Below are positions 13,143 to 18,054 of a DNA stretch of 18,054 bases, piece by piece. Where the stretch lies: assembly GCA_003557065.1 (NCBI GenBank), contig PWPS01000053.1, forward strand, positions 1 through 18,054. The letters are read 5' to 3'. The stretch comes from Candidatus Nealsoniibacteriota bacterium. Its GTDB lineage: Bacteria; Patescibacteriota; Minisyncoccia; Minisyncoccales; PWPS01. The position numbers and the translations under genes are program-made. The notes under the pieces are model-generated. The model was not told the DNA's origin. It worked only from the letters and a program-made list of their open reading frames with translations, and made no database searches. Position 1 is the first letter of the stretch, and each line of letters opens with the position of its first letter.

Positions 13143-14775
13143 AAAGTTTTTAAGCTATCAAGGCAAGAGAATAAAGAGGTATTTTCAAAAAGATACCAAA
13201 GCTAGAATCGGAGTGGCGGTTACCATGGTGGCAATGATATCTCTTTTAATTGCGGGGATATACATCTTAACCGTAGAGGGTTTAACCGCGACTCAATCGG
13301 GAGAAGATCCCTTTATGACTGAAGCTACTCCACTTTACATATATCAACTATTTTTCTTGGTTATTGGATTTTTGGTCTTCGTAAGTACGATTATTTTTGG
13401 CTTATTCGGATTTTTTCAAAAAGAGGATGACTGGATCGTAGCTTCTCCGGAATACGAAAGCTTGGCTTCGGTAAAGTTTTTAAGATCTTTAATTGAATCT
13501 TCATGGCCGATAATGATAATTGCATTCCCCTTAGTCGGTGCCGTTTCCAGCGTTTTTAATCTTGCATTGATAGAAGTATTACTCCTGATCTTTATTATTA
13601 TAATCTTCTCGTTTTTTTGTGCATCACTGGCAATAAATACCATATTTTTAACTTCACTGATCTTTAGAAAGTTCAGTCATCTATCTTTTTCGGTCATTAC
13701 GATCACCGCATTATTGGGAATGTTAATTTGGAACAGGGTAATCGGAGTTGATTTGATAGAGATTTTTCAAGTGAAAGAAGCAATCGACCCACTACTTACA
13801 ACAATGAAGGATAATTTTTCTATTTTCCCCTCACATTCGGTTGCTATGACGACTTACTATATGCAAATCAGTAATATTGAAAAAGCGTTGACGGAGACCA
13901 GAAAAGTATTACTATTTTTTGTTGCTACACTAACCATTTTCTTGATTCTAAAAAGTAAATTTTTGATTATTTGGCAGAAATTCCAAGAGGGGAGCTTTGA
14001 AGCGAAAAATGAGAGAGAGGGTAAGGATGCCAAAATTCTCCAAAATGATTACTTTCCAAATTCTGCAGAAGATGCTATCAGAAAAAAAGAACTCTTGACC
14101 AATTTCAGATCTCCCAAGAATATTTTTTGGTTATCTTTTTTAACGATTCTGATGGTAATTCAGGTAGGAGTTGTTAATCTGCTTGAGAGATATGTCGGGA
14201 TAGGGGATAGTCAAGAATTAGCAACTGCCGGGATAACGCCCGGTATTCAAATCGGCGTGATATTGTTTTTTATCAGCGCCATAATTCTAAGATTTGTCTT
14301 TCCATCTCTCAGTCAAGAAGGGAAAACTTCGTGGATAATCGGATCGGTTCCTTTAAACTTCGGAGAAATATTTAAGGCAAAATACAAGTTCTACAGCAAG
14401 CTCCTTTTATTCATCTCTCTTATTTCTCTTTTAGTTTATATAGTTCCACTCGGCGTGGCCGTCGAGATTGCAATTATCTCAATTTCAATTCTTTTTATAT
14501 CTACAATGGTCTTGGTTATGCTGGGACTGGGCATGGGAGCTCTTTTTATAAATTTTGAAACCGACGACCCACAGGCATTGAGCACCTCTGCTCCCGGAGT
14601 GGTTTTGATTTTATCATCAATTATTTATAGCGGATGGGCTGCTTATGTTGCTTATTCCATAACTCAATATAAAAACTATACTCCCGTCATTTTATTTTTG
14701 ATAATTTCCATTACAATTTATAAAGCAATAAAAACAAAAGCACTTAATGCGCTTATAAAACTTGAATTCACATGA
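13135..14775 (+). CDS. ABC exporter permease, large multi-helix membrane protein
   Basis: 546 residues with about 12 hydrophobic segments in two blocks: residues 26-65, about 80-105, 121-150, 155-200, then a long cytoplasmic loop (about 245-320, charged, containing EAKNEREGKDAKILQN), then 325-350, 365-390, 420-455, 460-485 and 490-535. The two-block layout and the juxtaposition with the ATPase gene identify it as the membrane half. The residues after the first helices include EDDWIVASPEYES, a short soluble loop of the kind seen in ABC-2-like exporters of this size. No substrate-specific motif is recognised. It overlaps the ATPase gene by 8 nt and the next gene by 4 nt, so this operon is tightly coupled. 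Confidence 0.87.
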   Translation: MIKKFLSYQGKRIKRYFQKDTKARIGVAVTMVAMISLLIAGIYILTVEGLTATQSGEDPFMTEATPLYIYQLFFLVIGFLVFVSTIIFGLFGFFQKEDDWIVASPEYESLASVKFLRSLIESSWPIMIIAFPLVGAVSSVFNLALIEVLLLIFIIIIFSFFCASLAINTIFLTSLIFRKFSHLSFSVITITALLGMLIWNRVIGVDLIEIFQVKEAIDPLLTTMKDNFSIFPSHSVAMTTYYMQISNIEKALTETRKVLLFFVATLTIFLILKSKFLIIWQKFQEGSFEAKNEREGKDAKILQNDYFPNSAEDAIRKKELLTNFRSPKNIFWLSFLTILMVIQVGVVNLLERYVGIGDSQELATAGITPGIQIGVILFFISAIILRFVFPSLSQEGKTSWIIGSVPLNFGEIFKAKYKFYSKLLLFISLISLLVYIVPLGVAVEIAIISISILFISTMVLVMLGLGMGALFINFETDDPQALSTSAPGVVLILSSIIYSGWAAYVAYSITQYKNYTPVILFLIISITIYKAIKTKALNALIKLEFT

Positions 14776-15482
14776 AAAAGATAAAAAAAAGTAATCACGA
14801 TAGAATTTTATTCGGAGTTATCGGAGGGATTGCGGATTATTTTAAAATTGATCCTACCATCTTGAGATTAGCGGTGATTTTCATCCTTTTTTTTAACTTC
14901 CCCGCAGTCGTTGTCACATACATCCTGGCTGCTCTTGTTATTCCGAAAGATGGAGATTCCGAATCATCGGGAAGTTCATTTTTTCTTTGGTTAATTTTAA
15001 TATTACTACTTATTCCGGTTTTGATCATAGTGGGGATACTCTTATATTCCAGAACAGATTCTTTACCATTTATCGCAGAAGTTCAGGAGATAGCTCAAGT
15101 TAGAGACAAGGAGGTGCTGGAATATTTAGAGAATCAGTTAATTGATCCGATTTATGATTACAATGGAAAAATTTTTGCCGATTATTATATTTTTGAAAGA
15201 AATGAAGATCAGTTTTTTATTTGGGCTTATGTCGTAGAGTATTTTGTGGAGGATAATTATATGGAAAAGGGAGCCGGAATTTCATCTCCAATGATTATTT
15301 TTATTGAAAATGGTCGCATAGTGAGTCACTGGATTCCCGAAGATGGCTCGAAATATTCGGATAGTTTAGCGAAAAATTTTCCGGCATACCTACAACAACG
15401 TGTTCTAAGCTTCAATCAGACAAATACTTTTCAAGAAATGATATCGAGTGTAGAAGAGAGAGTAGAGGAGAAAATAAAGTAG
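14772..15482 (+). CDS. PspC-domain membrane protein with an unfamiliar C-terminal domain
   Basis: 236 residues. Residues 1-60 are a PspC domain: short basic start, DRILFGVIGGIADYFKIDPTILRLAVIF, a membrane helix (about 35-56) and ALVIPKDGD. A second helix follows at about 72-94 (FFLWLILILLLIPVLIIVGILLY). Residues 97-236 form a soluble domain, presumably on the outer face: a helical start (EVQEIAQVRDKEVLEYLENQLID), then ADYYIFERNEDQFFIWAYVVEYFVEDNYMEKGAGISSP with alternating strands. I do not recognise this domain. PspC proteins sense membrane or envelope stress and pair with regulators or transporters; here it is translationally coupled to an ABC exporter. The tail (VEERVEEKIK) is charged and helical. 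No terminator is visible between its stop and the CIRCE element. Confidence 0.85.
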   Translation: MKKIKKSNHDRILFGVIGGIADYFKIDPTILRLAVIFILFFNFPAVVVTYILAALVIPKDGDSESSGSSFFLWLILILLLIPVLIIVGILLYSRTDSLPFIAEVQEIAQVRDKEVLEYLENQLIDPIYDYNGKIFADYYIFERNEDQFFIWAYVVEYFVEDNYMEKGAGISSPMIIFIENGRIVSHWIPEDGSKYSDSLAKNFPAYLQQRVLSFNQTNTFQEMISSVEERVEEKIK

Positions 15483-15516
15483 GCTTTTATCGTAGTTCAT
15501 GTGTTTTAAATAATCT

Positions 15517-15543
15517 TTATCACTCTTGACACTTGACTGCTAA
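15517..15543. promoter_or_regulatory. CIRCE operator (HrcA binding site)
   Basis: TTATCACTC (15517-15525), nine bases, GACTGCTAA (15535-15543). The 9-9-9 layout and each half match CIRCE (TTAGCACTC-N9-GAGTGCTAA) with one change per half. It lies 43 nt upstream of hrcA and overlaps the -35 box (15526-15531 is in its spacer), so HrcA binding would block RNA polymerase. HrcA represses its own operon this way and is released on heat shock; that is family knowledge. Confidence 0.9.
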
Positions 15544-15554
15544 TTTCTTATTAT
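15526..15554 (+). promoter_or_regulatory. Heat-shock operon promoter within the CIRCE element
   Basis: TTGACA (15526-15531) occupies the CIRCE spacer. After 17 nt comes TATTAT (15549-15554). The predicted start is near 15561, giving a leader of about 26 nt before hrcA at 15587. Confidence 0.85.
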
Positions 15555-15577
15555 TAAGACCAGAAAAGGGGTCTTAA
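15554..15577. repeat. Inverted repeat between the -10 box and hrcA
   Basis: TTAAGACC (15554-15561) and GGTCTTAA (15570-15577) are a perfect 8-bp inverted repeat with an 8-nt loop containing AAAAGG. It starts at the last base of the -10 box, so only the right arm is likely to be transcribed from the predicted start. It may be a DNA-level element. A weak AAAAGGGG ribosome site lies at 15564-15571, about 15 nt before the ATG, longer than usual. Confidence 0.5.
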
Positions 15578-15586
15578 TTTTTATCC

Positions 15587-16324
15587 ATGGATATTACAAA
15601 AAGACAACAAAAGATCCTTGAAATCGTTGTTCGTGATTATATTGATTTGGTTGAACCGATCAGCTCTCATCATATTGAAAAAAAATATGATTTGGGCGTA
15701 TCTCCCGCTACCATAAGGAATGATATGAAAGAGCTTATTGAAAAGGGATATCTAACACAACCTCATACTTCTGCGGGACGAATTCCTACGGATAAAGGGT
15801 ATAGATATTTCGTAAACAAATTATTGAAAAGAAAAAGAGCTCTTGAAAGTCGTGATTTAGCTCGACAGATGAAGATTCTTGAAAAGAGAATAGATAATGA
15901 GGTAAAGTTCCTTAGAGAATTAACGGGTTTTTTGGCCGGACTTTCCAGCTCCTTGGCTTATTCCTATCTTTCGAAGGAAGATCTTTTTTGGAAAGAAGGA
16001 CTGGAGGAAACATTTCATTATCCCGAATTTGAGGATATCCGAAAAATTCATTCTTTCTTGAATCTGGTAAAGGATTTTGAAGAAAGATTTATGGAAGAAT
16101 TCTCCCATGATCTGGAAAGTAGAGAAGTTAAAATTTATATCGGAAAAGAATCTCCACTACATAACGATGATTTTTCCATACTGGTATCAAAATATTCTTT
16201 TCCGGGGGATAGGGACGGCTATATTGCTCTCTTGGGACCGAAAAGAATGGCTTATGATAGAAATATAAGCTTAGTTAATTCCTTAGTAAAATTACTGGAA
16301 AAAGGCTATGACAAAAGAAAATAA
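15587..16324 (+). CDS. hrcA: Heat-shock transcription repressor HrcA, short form
   Basis: 245 residues. The winged-helix DNA-binding domain (1-80) is well conserved: RQQKILEIVVRDYI, SPATIRNDMKELIEKGYL and QPHTSAGRIPTDKGYRYFV. A shortened dimerisation/effector part follows (about 85-245) with YPEFEDIRKIHSFLNLV, IYIGKESP and ALLGPKRMAYDRNISLV, the blocks seen near the end of canonical HrcA. HrcA of model Firmicutes is about 340 residues, so an internal or insert domain is reduced. It represses the hrcA-grpE-dnaK operon by binding CIRCE, present directly upstream, and typically loses activity on heating. It overlaps grpE by 17 nt. The ATG at 15587 is the only in-frame start before a stop at 15575. 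Confidence 0.93.
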   Translation: MDITKRQQKILEIVVRDYIDLVEPISSHHIEKKYDLGVSPATIRNDMKELIEKGYLTQPHTSAGRIPTDKGYRYFVNKLLKRKRALESRDLARQMKILEKRIDNEVKFLRELTGFLAGLSSSLAYSYLSKEDLFWKEGLEETFHYPEFEDIRKIHSFLNLVKDFEERFMEEFSHDLESREVKIYIGKESPLHNDDFSILVSKYSFPGDRDGYIALLGPKRMAYDRNISLVNSLVKLLEKGYDKRK

Positions 16325-16802
16325 AGGTGAAAACGGCAAAATTGAAAAGCTTGAAGAAAAAATAAATAATCTGGAGAAAGAAAAGGAAGAGTATCTTGAA
16401 GGCTGGAAGAGAGCAAGAGCTGATTTTGTAAATTATAAAAAAGCTAAGGATACCGAGGGATTAAAGTTAAGAAAAGATGAGAAAAAAAGATTGATGAAAG
16501 ATATTTTAGCTATTCTTGATACTTTTTATCTTGCTGAAGAGAAGATTGAAGATGAAAGAAAAGATGACGATTATCTAGTCGGTCTCTTAAGCATTAGAAA
16601 ACAATTCGAAAAATTTTTAGAAGATGAAGGTGTTAAGCGGTTAAAGACGGTAGGGAAAGAATTTGATCCGAATTTACATGAAGCGGTTGCGATGGTAGAG
16701 TCCGAAGAAAGTGAGAGCGATGTAATCGTTGAAGAAGTTAGAAAAGGGTATTTAATCGAAGGAGAACTCCTTCGACCTGCAAAAGTAAAAGTTTCAAAAT
16801 AA
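16308..16802 (+). CDS. grpE: GrpE, nucleotide exchange factor of DnaK
   Basis: 164 residues. The charged N-terminal helix (about 8-45, K/E-rich) forms the long dimeric coiled coil. The core begins WKRARADFVNYKKAKDTE (about 38-55), corresponding to the 'LRxxADFxNYxKR' motif. The C-terminal beta domain has LRPAKVKVSK, preceded by EFDPNLHEAVAMVESEESESDVIVEEVRKGYLIEGELL, the 'DPxxHxAV...GTVxxVxQxGYxLxxRvLRPA' block. GrpE releases ADP from DnaK so that client proteins can be refolded. The gene overlaps hrcA by 17 nt and precedes dnaK in the same transcript. Confidence 0.93.
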   Translation: MTKENKGENGKIEKLEEKINNLEKEKEEYLEGWKRARADFVNYKKAKDTEGLKLRKDEKKRLMKDILAILDTFYLAEEKIEDERKDDDYLVGLLSIRKQFEKFLEDEGVKRLKTVGKEFDPNLHEAVAMVESEESESDVIVEEVRKGYLIEGELLRPAKVKVSK

Positions 16803-16809
16803 TTTAATT

Positions 16810-16837
16810 GGTGATAATGAATAAGTAAGTTATCACC
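16810..16837 (+). repeat. Stem-loop between grpE and dnaK
   Basis: GGTGATAA (16810-16817), 12-nt loop, TTATCACC (16830-16837): a perfect 8-bp stem ending 9 nt before the dnaK ATG. It has no T run, so it is unlikely to terminate transcription. It could stabilise or mark processing of the dnaK part of the mRNA. Its arms resemble CIRCE halves in the opposite order, which is probably chance. Confidence 0.55.
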
Positions 16838-16846
16838 GGGAAAATC

Positions 16847-18054
16847 ATGAGTAAAATTTTAGGAATAGATCTAGGAACAACATTTTCAGCAATGGCTGTT
16901 GTTGAAGGAGGTGAGCCAAGAGTTTTGGAAAATAAGGAAGGAGATAGAACAACTCCGTCGGTAGTCGCCGTAACCAAAAAGGGAGAGAGGCTCGTAGGCT
17001 CAATTGCCAGAAGACAACAGGTGACAAATCCGGAAAATACAATATTTGCCGCTAAGAGGCTGATTGGTAGGCATTACGACAGCAAAGAGGTGAAGGATAG
17101 CAAAGGAAATTTACCTTATGAGATAAGAAAGGAAGAAGGTGGAGAGGGGGTTGAAATTATGTTTGATGGAAAATGGAGGAAAGTTCCCGAGATCTCGGCT
17201 ATGGTGTTGCAGAAATTGAAAAAGGACGCTGAGGAAAAATTGGGAGAAGAGATAAAGGAAGCCATAATAACCGTTCCTGCTTACTTTGACGACTCACAAA
17301 GAAAAGCAACCAAGGTTGCAGGAGAGATTGCGGGATTTGAGGTTAAAAGAGTTATAAACGAACCTACCGCTGCCGCATTGGCGTACGGATTGAACAAGAA
17401 AAAAGATGAGAAAATTTTAGTATATGATTTTGGGGGAGGAACTTTTGATGTTTCGGTTCTTGAAGTCGGAGATGATACCATTGAGGTAAAAGCCAGTGGA
17501 GGAGACAGTCATCTTGGCGGTGAGGACTTCGACAATGAGATACTCAGCTGGATGGTAGAAAAATTCAAAAATGAAAATGGTATAAATTTATCCGGTGATA
17601 AGCTGGCGATCCAGAGACTGAAAGAGGCTGCCGAAAAAGCTAAAATTGAACTCTCTTCGACTAAAAAAACCGAAATAAATATTCCATTTATAACCTCCGA
17701 TGAAGATGGTCCCAAACACCTTAACTACTCACTATCCAGATCCGAATTTGAGAATTTAATTGAAAAATATGTAAGCAGGTCGATTGAAATGACTAAGAAA
17801 ACAGTTAATGAATCCGGAATCGATATCAAAAATATAGATGAAATAGTCTTGGTGGGGGGACAAACCAGAACTCCTTTTATTCAGGAAAAAATTAAGGAAA
17901 TTTTTGGAAAGGAACCGAATCGTGAAATTAACCCGGATGAAGTCGTTGCCGTCGGAGCAGCCGTGCAGGGTGGAATTATGGGGGGAGATGTAAAGGATGT
18001 TCTCTTACTGGATGTCACACCGCTTTCTCTGGGAATTGAGACTCTTGGTGGAAG
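16847..18054 (+). CDS. dnaK: Chaperone DnaK (Hsp70), N-terminal part (runs off right edge)
   Basis: 402 codons are open to the window edge. The ATPase domain is essentially complete: GIDLGTTFSAMAV (6-18) for the phosphate-1 loop, EGDRTTPSVVAV, the ITVPAYFDDSQRKATKVAGEIAG segment, INEPTAAALAYG, then YDFGGGTFDVSVLEVGDD for phosphate-2, VLVGGQTRTPFIQ for the adenosine motif, and AVGAAVQGGIM. The last visible residues, DVTPLSLGIETLGG, begin the linker and substrate-binding domain. DnaK uses ATP to bind and release unfolded proteins with GrpE and DnaJ. The VGGQTRTP motif reads Q where many family members have S or M. No strong ribosome site is visible: GGG at 16838-16840 is 6 nt before the ATG, and the hairpin at 16810-16837 abuts it. 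Confidence 0.95.
   Translation, partial: MSKILGIDLGTTFSAMAVVEGGEPRVLENKEGDRTTPSVVAVTKKGERLVGSIARRQQVTNPENTIFAAKRLIGRHYDSKEVKDSKGNLPYEIRKEEGGEGVEIMFDGKWRKVPEISAMVLQKLKKDAEEKLGEEIKEAIITVPAYFDDSQRKATKVAGEIAGFEVKRVINEPTAAALAYGLNKKKDEKILVYDFGGGTFDVSVLEVGDDTIEVKASGGDSHLGGEDFDNEILSWMVEKFKNENGINLSGDKLAIQRLKEAAEKAKIELSSTKKTEINIPFITSDEDGPKHLNYSLSRSEFENLIEKYVSRSIEMTKKTVNESGIDIKNIDEIVLVGGQTRTPFIQEKIKEIFGKEPNREINPDEVVAVGAAVQGGIMGGDVKDVLLLDVTPLSLGIETLGG

Noticed and set aside
15554..15577. RNA thermosensor in the hrcA leader
   Set aside because: The left arm lies upstream of the predicted transcription start, so the hairpin would not form in the mRNA from that promoter.
16845..17715. Several minus-strand frames opposite dnaK
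   Set aside because: They are shadows of the strongly conserved dnaK frame, which reads with full Hsp70 motifs.
1..18054. CRISPR arrays, tRNA or rRNA genes, transposases, phage genes
   Set aside because: No regularly spaced direct repeats, cloverleaf-like segments, rRNA-like stretches, transposase motifs or phage structural motifs were seen on reading both strands; a covariance-model scan was not possible.

Overview
The window is AT-rich, densely coded bacterial DNA that uses the standard stop codons (TAA, TAG and TGA all close genes). Promoters are close to the sigma-70 consensus. Strong AGGAGG ribosome binding sites occur only at some transcription-unit starts; genes inside operons usually lack one and are joined by 1-nt gaps or ATGA-type overlaps. 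The proteins are compact: a HrcA of about 245 residues, a TruB without a PUA domain, a RlmN of about 320 residues and an MscS with no C-terminal domain. Together with small SCP-domain, AlkD-type and two-helix membrane proteins, this suggests a reduced-genome lineage such as Candidate Phyla Radiation/Patescibacteria. That placement is inference; a low-GC anaerobic Firmicute-like organism cannot be excluded.

Left part (1-2334): a partial minus-strand gene runs off the left edge (signal peptide plus a CsgG/TolB-N-like domain) and has a textbook TTGACA-17-TATAAT promoter. Facing away from it are a two-helix membrane protein, a membrane-anchored CAP/SCP protein and an AlkD-like DNA alkylation repair protein.

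Central operon (about 2366-8985): a promoter is followed by a terminator-like hairpin only a few bases before the first gene, which encodes three membrane helices fused to a soluble domain. Next come rlmN, interrupted by an in-frame TAA, then truB, a 53-residue membrane ORF missed by usual length cut-offs, a DUF362 2x[4Fe-4S] protein, a SagB-type nitroreductase and a cation-chloride-cotransporter-like permease. A strong terminator closes the unit.

Intergenic island and single genes (8984-10420): a 55-residue minus-strand gene and a secreted lytic-transglycosylase-like gene are divergently transcribed across a 30-bp near-perfect dyad that holds both -35 boxes. A separately promoted and terminated gene with a JAMM-like motif follows.

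Right part (10552-18054): one tightly packed run encodes a minimal MscS channel, an M50-like membrane protease, a capless HAD protein, a small membrane protein, an ABC exporter (ATPase plus permease) and a PspC-domain protein. This looks like an envelope and stress unit. The heat-shock operon hrcA-grpE-dnaK (dnaK cut by the right edge) follows; a CIRCE operator overlaps its -35 box. I saw no tRNA, rRNA, CRISPR or insertion sequence.
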